Assembly (NCBI RefSeq): GCF_024793945.1
Contig: NZ_JANUSD010000009.1
Span: forward strand, 1 to 64,000
From: Emticicia fluvialis
Lineage (GTDB): Bacteria; Bacteroidota; Bacteroidia; Cytophagales; Spirosomataceae
Direction: 5' to 3'
Length of the DNA stretch: 64,000 nt
Shown: piece after piece, positions 1 through 9,264 of the stretch
Position numbering within the stretch: the stretch's first letter is position 1
How the letters are laid out: each line of letters opens with the position of its first letter
Program-made: the position numbers and the translations under genes
The notes under the pieces: model-generated
The model's input: the letters and a program-made list of their open reading frames with translations, nothing else
The model's database searches: none
Told to the model about the DNA's origin: nothing

Positions 1-237
1 GAAGCTGTCTTCGGACAGATGAAAAGTAATAACAAGTTCTCAAGATTTACTTTAAGGGGTCTTCAGAAGGTAGGTATTGAGTTTGGCCTGATGGCTATCG
101 GGCATAATCTGAGAAAGTGGGCATCAAAACGCCTGTCTGAACAAGAAAATCAACAAAATTCAGTACCTACCGCTCAAAATAAGGCTATTTATGTACTTTT
201 TGAATCTTACCAGATAAAATATCGCTACGCCGCTTAG
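1..237 (+). pseudogene. 3' end of an IS1182-like transposase (cut by window edge)
   Basis: The reading frame is already open at base 1 (EAVFGQMKSNNKFSR...) and ends at TAG 235-237, so only the last 78 residues are visible. The motif EAVFGQ..., followed by a short basic stretch, RGLQKVGIEFGLMAIGHNLRKW, is the usual C-terminal end of IS1182/IS4-type DDE transposases, where the Glu is the last residue of the catalytic triad. Whether the full element is intact cannot be told from this window. It is the only mobile-element sequence I found here. The family call rests on motif recall, not on a search. Confidence 0.75.
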
Positions 238-275
238 TAAAACCCGAATCCTTTCGATCTAAACCAAAAAAAGAA

Positions 276-305
276 GCTGCCCCTTTTTGGACAGCCTCGT
301 TTTTA
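276..305 (+). terminator. Hairpin plus T-run behind the transposase; possibly also the IS end
   Basis: GCTG 276-279 pairs with CAGC 292-295 and CC 281-282 pairs with GG 289-290, with one C/A mismatch, and the stem is followed by CTCGTTTTT. It fits an intrinsic terminator for the transposase. Because IS1182-type elements often end in an inverted repeat that reads GGCTGTCC..., this may instead be or overlap the right terminal repeat. The left repeat lies outside the window. Confidence 0.4.
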
Positions 306-340
306 TGGATTGCCCGTGTTGGTCAACATTACTTCATATT

Positions 341-2662
341 TTAATGGGCCAGTTCTACAGTCTCAGAACCGTTGATGCTTACTATACTACCATTCACCAA
401 AACGTTGATGGCGGTTTCTGATAGGTTTTCGATGGCAATTTGCCCGGGGTAGATAGATACTTTAAGCGAATTCTGGCGGAAACCTATAATAAATGAAAAA
501 CTTTGCCATTGCTCAGGTAAAAACGGACTGAACGAAAGCATACCATCTTTTACGCGCATACCACCAAAACCTTTTACGACCGACATCCAGGTACCGGCCA
601 TTGAGGTAATATGAAGGCCGTCTTCGGTGTCGTTATTGTAATCATCCAGGTCAAGGCGGGCTGTTCTTACGTACATTTCATAGGCTTTTTCTTTTTTACC
701 CAGTTTGGCTGCCAGAATAACATGCACGCAAGGCGAAAGTGAAGACTCATGAACTGTCATTGGTTCGTAGAAATCAAAATTTCTTTCAATTTCATCAACA
801 GAAAAATCATCTTCAAAGAAGTACAGACCCTGCAGCACATCTGCCTGTTTTATAAAACAGGAACGCAGGATTCTGTCCCACGACCATTTCTGATTTATTG
901 GCCTGTGCTGTGCAATATCATGCACAGTCAGTAATTCTTTGTCAAGAAAACCATCCTGTTGCAGGTAAACCTGTCGTCCGGCATCATACGGGAAGTGCAT
1001 TTTCTCAATAATATCTTTCCAGCGGGCGGTTTCAACTTCTTCATCAAAGGCTGTCAATTCTACCAAAGCTGAATAAGTAGTCTCGGAGGCCCTCACGATT
1101 TCTATGGCTTCCAGGGTATATTTGAGACACCAGACAGCAATATAATTGGTGTACCAGTTGTTATTGACGTTGTTTTCGTATTCATTGGGCCCTGTTACAC
1201 CCAGCATTACATATTTTTGCAGCGCACCAGACCAGTTTATGCGCTGAGACCAGAATCTGGCTATGCCAATCAGTACTTCAAGCCCGTATTCTGTCAGGTA
1301 GTTTTTATCGCCTGTGTAGTTTATGTAGTCATAAATGGCATAAGCTATAGCGCCGTTACGATGTATTTCTTCAAAGGTGATTTCCCACTCGTTATGGCAT
1401 TCTTCGCCATTCATGGTTACCATTGGGTACAGGGCTGCTCCATTTGTAAAGCCGAGTTTTTCGGCATTTTCAATGGCTTTTTTGAGGTGTTTATGCCGGT
1501 AGACCAGTAGATTACGGGCAACCATCTGCTCTGAGGTGGCCAGATAAAAAGGCAGGCAATAAGCCTCGGTATCCCAATAGGTAGAGCCGCCGTATTTTTC
1601 GCCGGTAAAGCCTTTGGGGCCAATGTTCAGTCTGGCATCCTGCCCTGTATACGTTTGCTGTAAATGGAAAATATTAAACCTGATACCCTGTTGGGCGGCT
1701 ACATCACCGGCAATCTGGATATCGTTATGCTCCCATTTCTTTTTCCAGGCTAGTTTTTGTTCTTCAAGCATCTGAGAAAATCCTTTTTTAGAAATTCTGT
1801 CCAGATACTTTTTGGCCTCGGCATTCAGGTTTTCTACGGCGTAGTTTTCAGATGATAGATTTACCGCAAACTTGCATATAAGTGTTTCTTCGTTCAGCTT
1901 AAAAAATACTTTTACCTCGTTGGCAACATATTTTTCTTTTTTGATGGGCAGTGTTTGCAAATCAACCAGCTTTCCGCTCTGGCAGAAATCAAATTTCATA
2001 CCGGTGCAAACCTGAAAAACAGGCACTGTGTCCCATTTTGATTGTTTGGTTTCCAGTGTCAGATATCCTTCTCCGTGGCCTGTTTCTTTACTTATTTCGT
2101 TCCAGAATTGTTCGCCGTGGTTTGAATCTTTATTATAAATGTCGCCATCGAGCGAAATAGTCAGTTTGCCGTAAGCAGAAAAGTTGAGAGGGGTAATAGA
2201 ATACCTGATGGCCCCGGCCTCATCATCTTCCAGGCTACAGAAACGTACTGCATTTATTTTTACTGATTTACCGGACGGAAAATCGGCAATGAACGACCGC
2301 TCCAAGGTGCCTTCCTGCATATTGAGTATCCTTCTGAACTCACGTACCTCACATCTGGCAAGGTCTAGCACTTCGCCATCTATATCCAGGTCTATGCCTG
2401 TCCAGTTGCAGGCGTTCAGAACTTTGGCAAAATAATTAGGGTACCCGTTTTTCCACCAGCCTACACGTGTTTTGTCAGGATACCAGACCCCGGCCACGTA
2501 GTTTCCCTGCAGGGTTTTACCCGAGTACCTTTCTTCAAAATTGCCTCTGCCGCCCATACGGCCATTCCCGAGGCTCATGAGGCTTTCAGTTATTTCGTTA
2601 AATTCTGGATGAAAACCATCTTCAATAATGCACCAATCGTTATGGACAATGTAGTTTTTCAT
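341..2662 (-). CDS. Glycoside hydrolase family 65 phosphorylase (maltose phosphorylase-like)
   Basis: This 773-residue protein probably cleaves maltose (or a related alpha-glucobiose) with phosphate, giving glucose and beta-glucose 1-phosphate in the cytoplasm. The N-terminal beta-sandwich runs to about residue 280. The (alpha/alpha)6 catalytic domain follows, with YWDTEAY near 362, the general-acid segment HNEWEITFEEIHRNG at about 423-437, and VTGPNEYENN further on. Length is normal for GH65 and there is no signal peptide. It is the last gene of a minus-strand run behind beta-phosphoglucomutase and an exported amylase, which supports maltose as substrate. Trehalose or kojibiose specificity cannot be excluded from motifs alone. 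Confidence 0.88.
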   Translation of the reverse strand: MKNYIVHNDWCIIEDGFHPEFNEITESLMSLGNGRMGGRGNFEERYSGKTLQGNYVAGVWYPDKTRVGWWKNGYPNYFAKVLNACNWTGIDLDIDGEVLDLARCEVREFRRILNMQEGTLERSFIADFPSGKSVKINAVRFCSLEDDEAGAIRYSITPLNFSAYGKLTISLDGDIYNKDSNHGEQFWNEISKETGHGEGYLTLETKQSKWDTVPVFQVCTGMKFDFCQSGKLVDLQTLPIKKEKYVANEVKVFFKLNEETLICKFAVNLSSENYAVENLNAEAKKYLDRISKKGFSQMLEEQKLAWKKKWEHNDIQIAGDVAAQQGIRFNIFHLQQTYTGQDARLNIGPKGFTGEKYGGSTYWDTEAYCLPFYLATSEQMVARNLLVYRHKHLKKAIENAEKLGFTNGAALYPMVTMNGEECHNEWEITFEEIHRNGAIAYAIYDYINYTGDKNYLTEYGLEVLIGIARFWSQRINWSGALQKYVMLGVTGPNEYENNVNNNWYTNYIAVWCLKYTLEAIEIVRASETTYSALVELTAFDEEVETARWKDIIEKMHFPYDAGRQVYLQQDGFLDKELLTVHDIAQHRPINQKWSWDRILRSCFIKQADVLQGLYFFEDDFSVDEIERNFDFYEPMTVHESSLSPCVHVILAAKLGKKEKAYEMYVRTARLDLDDYNNDTEDGLHITSMAGTWMSVVKGFGGMRVKDGMLSFSPFLPEQWQSFSFIIGFRQNSLKVSIYPGQIAIENLSETAINVLVNGSIVSINGSETVELAH

Positions 2663-2835
2663 AGGTTTAGTAAGCGCACCAGCGCCTGATTTTATAATTT
2701 ATCTACTCTAAATGGGTTACTAGCCTTTTTTACTTATGGTCATTCAAGGTACTTGACTGAGGGCACAAATCTTTTCAATGGCTGGCAGGGCAAATACACT
2801 TATAAAAAGTATTGCAAGTATTATACTTTAATTAC

Positions 2836-2858
2836 ATATCAGCTAGGTAGGCTGATAT
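2836..2858 (-). terminator. Perfect 8-bp hairpin right after pgmB
   Basis: ATATCAGC 2836-2843 and GCTGATAT 2851-2858 form a perfect stem with a 7-nt loop that overlaps the pgmB stop codon region. On the minus strand it is followed by A/T-rich sequence but no clean T-run, so it may be a weak terminator or an mRNA processing/stability element between pgmB and the GH65 gene. Confidence 0.35.
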
Positions 2859-3511
2859 TATCTGTTCAGATCATCGATAAGCATCCGGATATCCACTCCA
2901 GCCAGATTTTCAACTACTATATCGGCTTTTGTTAAAACCTCTTTTTTGCCTATTCCCACGGCTTTCATGCCGCCGGCTTTTGCGGCTTCAACACCTGCTA
3001 CTGCGTCTTCAAAGACCAGACATTCGGCGGGGGATACCCCCAGTTCTTCTGCGCCTTTCAGAAACACCTCGGGGTCTGGTTTACCCTTGGCAATTTTGTT
3101 GCCGTCTATAATGGCATCAAAATCATTAAGCATCCCGATGCGCTCCAGAATCAAACCTGCATTTTTACTTACCGAACCCAAAGCGGTTTTAATATTGTTT
3201 TTCTTTAATTGCGTAAAAAAATCGGTAACACCCGTCAGAATATCGGCGGGCGTCATTTTACTCACCAGTTGCAGGTATTTTTCGTTTTTAAGTGAGGCAA
3301 GTTCGTTTTTTCTTTCTTCGCTCAATTGCAAATGGCCATGTTGCAAAATAATATCCAGCGATTCCATCCGGCTGATGCCTTTCAGTTTTTCGTTAAATTC
3401 TTCAGTAATATCAAAACCCAGGTTGTTGGCCATCTGGCGCCATGCCTGATAATGGTAAATGGCGGTATCTACAATAACTCCGTCTAAATCAAACAAAAAC
3501 GCTTTTATCAT
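2858..3511 (-). CDS. pgmB: Beta-phosphoglucomutase (HAD family)
   Basis: The enzyme converts beta-glucose 1-phosphate to glucose 6-phosphate, the step that follows a GH65 phosphorylase. The protein is 217 residues, the usual size. HAD motif I is FDLDGVIVDT near residues 7-16 (Asp nucleophile and Asp acid/base), the cap domain carries the typical KLKGISRMESL, motif II gives GSVS, motif III KGKPDPEVF, and motif IV VFEDAVAGVEAA. It lies between the exported amylase and the GH65 phosphorylase on the same strand, so it is probably cotranscribed with both. The close genetic link with GH65 makes beta-PGM much more likely than another HAD phosphatase. Confidence 0.92.
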   Translation of the reverse strand: MIKAFLFDLDGVIVDTAIYHYQAWRQMANNLGFDITEEFNEKLKGISRMESLDIILQHGHLQLSEERKNELASLKNEKYLQLVSKMTPADILTGVTDFFTQLKKNNIKTALGSVSKNAGLILERIGMLNDFDAIIDGNKIAKGKPDPEVFLKGAEELGVSPAECLVFEDAVAGVEAAKAGGMKAVGIGKKEVLTKADIVVENLAGVDIRMLIDDLNR

Positions 3512-3621
3512 GCTTTTATGTTGTTAAAATACCACACAAAAAGTGCTGAACTGCAAAATAAGGAATAGTTTTAAATTAGCTGTTCTGCCTTTAATAAAAT
3601 GTCAGAAAAACTTATCGAACG

Positions 3622-5499
3622 TCAATGGTTTATTTCTAGCACAAGGGCTGTCATAGGGGCAATTTTTATCGATGTCAGGTCTGTAAGTATTTCATCAGTC
3701 ATTACATTTCTGGCCGAACTCCCGGTTTTCAATATTTCTACAAAAGGCCGGGTTTTTATTTCCTTCTCTGCGGCATTAGTATTACTGATTACCATTACTT
3801 TTTGGCTATCTGTGTATCTGAAATATACGTAAACGCCGTCAAAAGGTAAAAACTGCATCATTTTTCCACGGGTAAGGGCGGCTGAGTTTTTGCGGTAATT
3901 CAATAATCTTTTATTCCATTCAAATGCCTCATTTTCTTTAGGGCTTCTGCCAGATGCCAAAAATTTATTTTCGGTATCATCTTTCCACCCACCCGGAAAA
4001 TCCCTGCGCACTTCTGCATCGGTTGGGTTTTTGAAGTTTTTCATGAGTATTTCTGTTCCATAATACAACTGCGGAATCCCCCTGATGGTATATAACCACG
4101 TTAGCCCCATTTTATATTTGTTGAGGTCTTCGCCTATGATTGAAAAGAAACGGTCGCTGTCGTGGTTTTCTACAAAAGGCACCAGACGTTCAGGGTGTTG
4201 GTAGACGAGGTCCTGAGCCAGAACCTGATACAAACGATTGACGCCTTCGTTCCAACCAAACCTTTCATTTAAAGCGGTATTGATGGCATTCTGCACCTGA
4301 AAGTCGCAACTAGACGGCAGGTTGCATTTAAACGGAATATTAAAATTGTTTTTGGTAAAATACGCCTGACTCACTACAGTACCAACCGCAGATTCACCAA
4401 AAAGCAACATATCCGGGTGTTCGTCAAGAATCGCCTTGTTGCAGCGGTTCATAAAAGGCAGATCGTTGTAAATGTAGGTATCAATCCGCCAGCCGTCAAT
4501 ACTAAAATACTCAATGGTCCAGAGCGCATGCTGAATCAGGAAATTTGCTACGTAAGGGTTCCGCTGGTTTAAATCTGGCAGAAAAGGCACAAACCAGCCA
4601 TTAGAAGTAACAGATTTATCATACACCGACCCATGAACATCAAAAATAGGCTGGTCTTTATAAGAAGTATTGGTGTAGGTATCCCATTGATTAAGCCAGT
4701 CTTTTGCAGGTATGTCTTTCAGAAACCAATGGTTAATACCGACATGATTATAAACGGCGTCCTGCACTATTTTTAAGCCTTTTTTATGAGCTGCTTCAAT
4801 CATTTGAAGGTAGGTTTCATTACCGCCCAGGCGTTTATCTACATGATAATGGTCAGTAAAACCATAGCCATGATACGCACTGCGCATACTACCGCCCTCG
4901 TTGGTAACTGGCTGGTTATTCTCTACCACGGGGGTTAGCCACAGGGTAGTAACACCTAGTTCTTTAAAATAATCCAGGTGGTTAATAACACCCTGCAAAT
5001 CTCCCCCGTGCCTTAGCCAGGGGTTCTTACGGTTGGCACTGGTGTCTATCATGTCGGCAAACTTATCGTTGCTTTCATCACCGTTCGAGAACCTGTCAGG
5101 CATTAACAGATAAATAGCATCGGCCTGTGTGATGGTCTGTGGCCTGGCAGTACGTTTTTTTAGCTCATAGTTTATGCGTATGGTATTAGCACCGGAGCCT
5201 ATTCGGAAGGTCAGGTTACCCGGTTTTGTCTGGGGGGCTATCAGTAAATCAACAAACAGGTAATTGGGGTTTTCTACCTTATGGGTTTTGGTAATCTTTA
5301 CTCCGGCATAGGGCTGGAGTGTCAGGGAATGCCCGGCAATGTTTTTTCCATAAATTAAAAGCTGCACTTGGGGGTTTTTCATGCCCACCCACCAGTTAGT
5401 GGGGTTAATGCGTTGTATTTCCGGCTTTTGGGCATATACCGTATAAAATAACAACCATTGAATGAAAATAAGGATAATAGGTTTAAGTACTGATTTCAT
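3622..5499 (-). CDS. Exported GH13 alpha-amylase / neopullulanase (SusA-like)
   Basis: This 625-residue protein starts with a hydrophobic signal peptide ending near VYAQ (residues 1-24), so it acts in the periplasm or at the outer membrane. An N-terminal beta-sandwich of the cyclomaltodextrinase type (about 26-120) precedes the GH13 barrel. Barrel motifs are DAVYNHVG (region I), DGWRIDTY with the Asp nucleophile (II), LLFGES with the acid/base Glu (III) and VENHDSDRF (IV). It likely trims maltodextrins or starch to maltose for import. It leads the minus-strand run amylase, pgmB, GH65. Neopullulanase versus alpha-amylase specificity is not decided by these motifs. Confidence 0.88.
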   Translation of the reverse strand: MKSVLKPIILIFIQWLLFYTVYAQKPEIQRINPTNWWVGMKNPQVQLLIYGKNIAGHSLTLQPYAGVKITKTHKVENPNYLFVDLLIAPQTKPGNLTFRIGSGANTIRINYELKKRTARPQTITQADAIYLLMPDRFSNGDESNDKFADMIDTSANRKNPWLRHGGDLQGVINHLDYFKELGVTTLWLTPVVENNQPVTNEGGSMRSAYHGYGFTDHYHVDKRLGGNETYLQMIEAAHKKGLKIVQDAVYNHVGINHWFLKDIPAKDWLNQWDTYTNTSYKDQPIFDVHGSVYDKSVTSNGWFVPFLPDLNQRNPYVANFLIQHALWTIEYFSIDGWRIDTYIYNDLPFMNRCNKAILDEHPDMLLFGESAVGTVVSQAYFTKNNFNIPFKCNLPSSCDFQVQNAINTALNERFGWNEGVNRLYQVLAQDLVYQHPERLVPFVENHDSDRFFSIIGEDLNKYKMGLTWLYTIRGIPQLYYGTEILMKNFKNPTDAEVRRDFPGGWKDDTENKFLASGRSPKENEAFEWNKRLLNYRKNSAALTRGKMMQFLPFDGVYVYFRYTDSQKVMVISNTNAAEKEIKTRPFVEILKTGSSARNVMTDEILTDLTSIKIAPMTALVLEINH

Positions 5500-5545
5500 A
5501 GGTTAATTGTTTCGTTCGTACGGCAAAATAACATAAACAATGGTT

Positions 5546-5574
5546 TTTTCATAAAAAAATACTCCTTAGATTTG
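5546..5574 (+). promoter_or_regulatory. Candidate promoter for the amylase/transporter unit
   Basis: TAGATTTG at 5567-5574 matches the Bacteroidetes -7 consensus TAnnTTTG. A TTTT tract at 5546-5549, 17 nt upstream, is a poor -33 element. The predicted transcription start is about 80 nt before the start codon at 5661. This is a pattern match only. Confidence 0.3.
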
Positions 5575-5660
5575 AAAACACATTAAATTGAATATTTGCA
5601 AATTAAAATGAGCATCTCTGCTAAACCATTAGTGTGGTGTTCGGCACAATCAGTTAACCA

Positions 5661-7394
5661 ATGACCCAATTGAAAGAAGTTCCAGAATCTGCCACAGACA
5701 AACTTGTTATTTACCAGATATACACCCGTTTGTTTGGCAACACCAATACAACTAACAAAACCAATGGAAGTCTGTCTGAAAACGGATGCGGTAAATTTAA
5801 TGACATCAACACCAAAGCCCTTGAGGCACTAAAGCAATTCGGCATTTCGCATGTTTGGTTTACAGGTATAATTGAACACGCTACCATGACTGACTATACG
5901 GCTTATGGCATAGCCAAAGATAATCCGCTGGTTGTAAAAGGAATAGCAGGGTCGCCGTATGCCATTAAAGATTATTATGATGTTGACCCAGACCTGGCCG
6001 AAGATGTTGAAAACCGTATGCAGGAGTTTGAAAACCTGATTGAGCGAACACATAAAAACGGCCTGCAAGTAATTATTGATTTTGTACCCAACCATGTGGC
6101 TCGCAATTATCTGTCTGACACCAAACCTGCCGGCGTAGCTGATTTTGGCTTTGATGACGATAAAACCCTGCATTTTGCTGCCGACAATAACTTTTATTAT
6201 ATACCAGACCAACCGCTAATTATTCCGGCTGACGTGCATCCTCCGGTTGAGGTAACAGAGCCATATTATGAATATCCGGCAAAAGCTACAGGCAATGACG
6301 TATTTTGGGCGAATCCGGGTATTAATGACTGGTTTGAGACCGTAAAATTGAACTATGGAGTAGATTACCTGAACCACAGAGCCACGCATTTTAGCCCGAT
6401 ACCCTCTACCTGGTTAAAAATGAGAGAGATACTGTTTTTCTGGGCAGCCAAAGGCATAGATGGTTTCAGGTGCGATATGGCAGAAATGGTGCCGAAGGAG
6501 TTTTGGGGTTGGGTAATACCAGAAGTAAAACAGCATTTTCCTGAAGTTATTTTCATTGCTGAAATCTATAATCCGGGGGCTTATGGGTCATATATATTTG
6601 AGGGAAAATTTGATTATTTGTACGACAAGGTAGGGCTGTACGACAGCCTGAGAAGATTAATAGAAGGACACGGAAATGCCAATGATATTACCCGAGTATG
6701 GCAGCAGGAATCGGGGCATTTTTCTAACCGGATGCTGAGGTTTCTTGAAAACCATGACGAACACCGTATTGCCTCCAGATTTTTTGCCGGCAATGCCAGC
6801 AGGGCCTTCCCGGCCATGCTGGTTAGTGCAACATTGCATACAGGGCCGGTTATGTTGTATTTCGGGCAGGAATTGGGTGTAAACCCACAAGGGCAGGAGG
6901 GATTCAGCGGTGATGACGGCCGAACCACAATTTTTGATTACTGGGGCGTGCCTGAGTTTCAGAACTGGGTTAATAATCATAAGTATGATGGGGGCAGCCT
7001 TACAGCCGACCAAAAGAAGATAAGACAGTTTTATGCCAACCTGCTGAAGTTTGTCAATGAAAGCGATGCAGTAAAATACGGGCATTTTTATGATTTGCAG
7101 TACGTAAACTGCGGTGGGCTGTCGCGCAACTATAACGACAATAAAATATTTAGTTACCTAAGATTTACAGATAAACAAAAATTATTGTTTATTTGCAACT
7201 TTGACTTGGAAAATTCATATTCAACGTCAGTCAATATCCCACAGGGCGCTTTAGAAATGATGCAGATAGATACCAACAGCCACTGCACTTTTACGGGCCT
7301 TTTTGGTAACGACCAGGTATTGCAAAATTTGGTGCCGTATAAAATTGATGTTGAAATTGAAAAAAACAGTTTCCTGATTTTTGAGATTACATAG
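5661..7394 (+). CDS. Cytoplasmic GH13 alpha-amylase family protein
   Basis: This 577-residue GH13 enzyme has no signal peptide and therefore probably works on maltodextrins inside the cell. Motifs: DFVPNHVA (region I), DGFRCDMAE with the Asp nucleophile (II), FIAEIYNP with the Glu acid/base (III) and FLENHDEHR (IV). A C-terminal beta domain ends with FLIFEIT. It is divergent from the exported amylase and about 40 nt upstream of the sugar transporter, so the pair is likely cotranscribed: import followed by hydrolysis. The N-terminal KLVIYQIYTRLFGN is the usual first strand of the barrel. Exact specificity (alpha-amylase, alpha-glucosidase or transglycosidase) is not visible. Confidence 0.87.
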   Translation: MTQLKEVPESATDKLVIYQIYTRLFGNTNTTNKTNGSLSENGCGKFNDINTKALEALKQFGISHVWFTGIIEHATMTDYTAYGIAKDNPLVVKGIAGSPYAIKDYYDVDPDLAEDVENRMQEFENLIERTHKNGLQVIIDFVPNHVARNYLSDTKPAGVADFGFDDDKTLHFAADNNFYYIPDQPLIIPADVHPPVEVTEPYYEYPAKATGNDVFWANPGINDWFETVKLNYGVDYLNHRATHFSPIPSTWLKMREILFFWAAKGIDGFRCDMAEMVPKEFWGWVIPEVKQHFPEVIFIAEIYNPGAYGSYIFEGKFDYLYDKVGLYDSLRRLIEGHGNANDITRVWQQESGHFSNRMLRFLENHDEHRIASRFFAGNASRAFPAMLVSATLHTGPVMLYFGQELGVNPQGQEGFSGDDGRTTIFDYWGVPEFQNWVNNHKYDGGSLTADQKKIRQFYANLLKFVNESDAVKYGHFYDLQYVNCGGLSRNYNDNKIFSYLRFTDKQKLLFICNFDLENSYSTSVNIPQGALEMMQIDTNSHCTFTGLFGNDQVLQNLVPYKIDVEIEKNSFLIFEIT

Positions 7395-7434
7395 TAAAAA
7401 CAAGCGTAAAATACCTACCAACCCTAAACTAACA

Positions 7435-8979
7435 ATGGCAACGACTGTCAACAAAGACAAGCCGCAACTATCGTTCTGGCAAATATGGAACATGAGTTTT
7501 GGCTTTTTCGGTATCCAGTTCGGATTCGAGCTTCAGAACTCAAACGTGAGTCGTATTTTTGAAACCCTCGGAGCCAATAAAGACGAGATACCATTGCTTT
7601 GGATTGCCGCGCCTGTTACAGGGCTGATAGTTCAGCCTATAATCGGGTATCTGAGCGACAGAACCTGGCACCCTTACTGGGGCCGCCGCCGACCTTTTTT
7701 CTTCATTGGCGCCATTCTGGCTGCAATGGCTTTGTTTGTAATGCCCAATTCTCCGGTTTTATGGATTGCCGGCGGGATGCTCTGGATACTGGATGCCTCA
7801 ATTAATATCTCAATGGAGCCCTTCAGGGCTTTTGTGGGCGACAAACTCAGTGCCAGACAACGCACCACCGGTTTTGCTATGCAGAGCTTTTTCATAGGTG
7901 TTGGGTCGGTAATTGCAGCCCTCTTACCCTGGATTTTCACCAACTGGTTTCATTTCAGCAATACTGCACCGGCCGGAGAAATCCCCGATTCGGTTAAATA
8001 TAGTTTTTATATCGGTGGCCTGGCTTTTCTTATTGCTGTTTTCTACACCGTTTTTACAACCGATGAGTTTCCGCCCGAAAGTATAGAAGAATTTAAGAAA
8101 GAGGCCAAAAGTAAAGGGTTCAGGCATGGTTTTCAGGAAACCTTTTTGGGTATTTTTAAAATGCCCAAAACCATGACCCAACTGGCTTTTGTGCAGTTTT
8201 TTACATGGTTTGGCCTTTTTGCGATGTGGATATACAGTACAAATGCCATTACCAGCACACAGTATAACATGGCCGTAGACAAAGCCCTGGTAGATAAAAT
8301 GGAGGTTTTACTTCAACAAAAATTACAGTCGGCACAGTTAAGCAGCAAAGAAACAAAAACGTACAGGTCATTACAGGCTGATATTAACGAAATAAGAGAA
8401 TACAGAGCCAGCGAAAACCCGGTTGTTATTTCGGTTAACCTTGCCAATTATTTTGAAGCCAATAAAGAAAATCAGTTATCTGCCAGCGAAATTGCTGAAT
8501 TGCAACGCGTAAGGCAGCAATATAACGATGGCGCCGACTGGCTGAATGTATGCTCAAGTGTTCGTAATGGCATTGCGGCGTTGTTTGCTTTCATTATTCC
8601 GCTTATTGCGGCACGAACCAATAGAAAAATAACCCACATGATATGCCTGATTATTGGTGGGCTGGGGCTAATTTCAATTTCTTTTATTACAAATCCAAAC
8701 CTGATTGTGGTTTCTATGGGTATGGTAGGCATTGCCTGGGCAAGTATTTTGTCTATGCCTTATGCCATCCTTTCAGGGTCATTGCCAGCCAACAAAATGG
8801 GTTATTATATGGGTGTTTTCAATTTTTTTATTGTTATACCCCAAATTGTGGCGGCAACTATTCTGGGCTTCTTTACCATGAAGGTATTTCATGCCAATAC
8901 CATGTATACAATTGTGCTCGGAGGCGCGTCTATGATACTGGCTGGTTTACTGTCGCTCAGGGTAGAAGATAAAGACTAA
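7435..8979 (+). CDS. MFS sugar transporter, SLC45-like (maltose/maltodextrin importer)
   Basis: This 514-residue membrane protein has many hydrophobic segments and the loop motif DRTWHPYWGRRRPFF typical of SLC45/GPH-like sugar:proton symporters. The ATG at 7435 (MATTVNKDKPQ) is preferred over the TTG that opens the frame at 7381, because the latter would overlap the amylase stop. A hydrophilic, partly coiled stretch of roughly 90 residues interrupts the membrane segments in the middle of the protein, which is longer than a normal MFS central loop. Genetic context with two amylases, GH65 and pgmB indicates maltose or maltodextrin as cargo; this is inference. Confidence 0.82.
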   Translation: MATTVNKDKPQLSFWQIWNMSFGFFGIQFGFELQNSNVSRIFETLGANKDEIPLLWIAAPVTGLIVQPIIGYLSDRTWHPYWGRRRPFFFIGAILAAMALFVMPNSPVLWIAGGMLWILDASINISMEPFRAFVGDKLSARQRTTGFAMQSFFIGVGSVIAALLPWIFTNWFHFSNTAPAGEIPDSVKYSFYIGGLAFLIAVFYTVFTTDEFPPESIEEFKKEAKSKGFRHGFQETFLGIFKMPKTMTQLAFVQFFTWFGLFAMWIYSTNAITSTQYNMAVDKALVDKMEVLLQQKLQSAQLSSKETKTYRSLQADINEIREYRASENPVVISVNLANYFEANKENQLSASEIAELQRVRQQYNDGADWLNVCSSVRNGIAALFAFIIPLIAARTNRKITHMICLIIGGLGLISISFITNPNLIVVSMGMVGIAWASILSMPYAILSGSLPANKMGYYMGVFNFFIVIPQIVAATILGFFTMKVFHANTMYTIVLGGASMILAGLLSLRVEDKD

Positions 8980-9264
8980 CGACCCTTGGCTTGGGAGCGC
9001 GTTATGCACCCAAAAAGTCGAGAAAAACAGGTAGTTTTGAAGTTTTTTTTGAAAAACGGCTCGCATACCCTGAAAACAAATAAACCATTGCAGGCAAGTC
9101 TATACAATTATAATGATGGTCTTGCTTACTTACGGCTTTATCTTAAATCGAAATTAATTCCATTTAATAGTTCTAAATTGTTGTATAAACCGGCGCAAAT
9201 GTTAAAAAACGGATATATATACAGACGAGGTTTTCGCATTTTTAAAGGTCGAGGACTGAAGCAA

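Noticed and set aside
2946..3449. 167-codon plus-strand frame opposite pgmB
   Set aside because: It is antisense to a gene with all HAD motifs and is Ser/Pro-rich shadow sequence.
3599..3832. 77-codon plus-strand frame at the end of the exported amylase gene
   Set aside because: It is antisense to the amylase C-terminus and shows no domain.
8986..9264. N-terminal extension of the LytS-like kinase
   Set aside because: The 93 extra codons are basic and low in hydrophobic pattern, and the ATG at 9265 directly precedes the first membrane segment.
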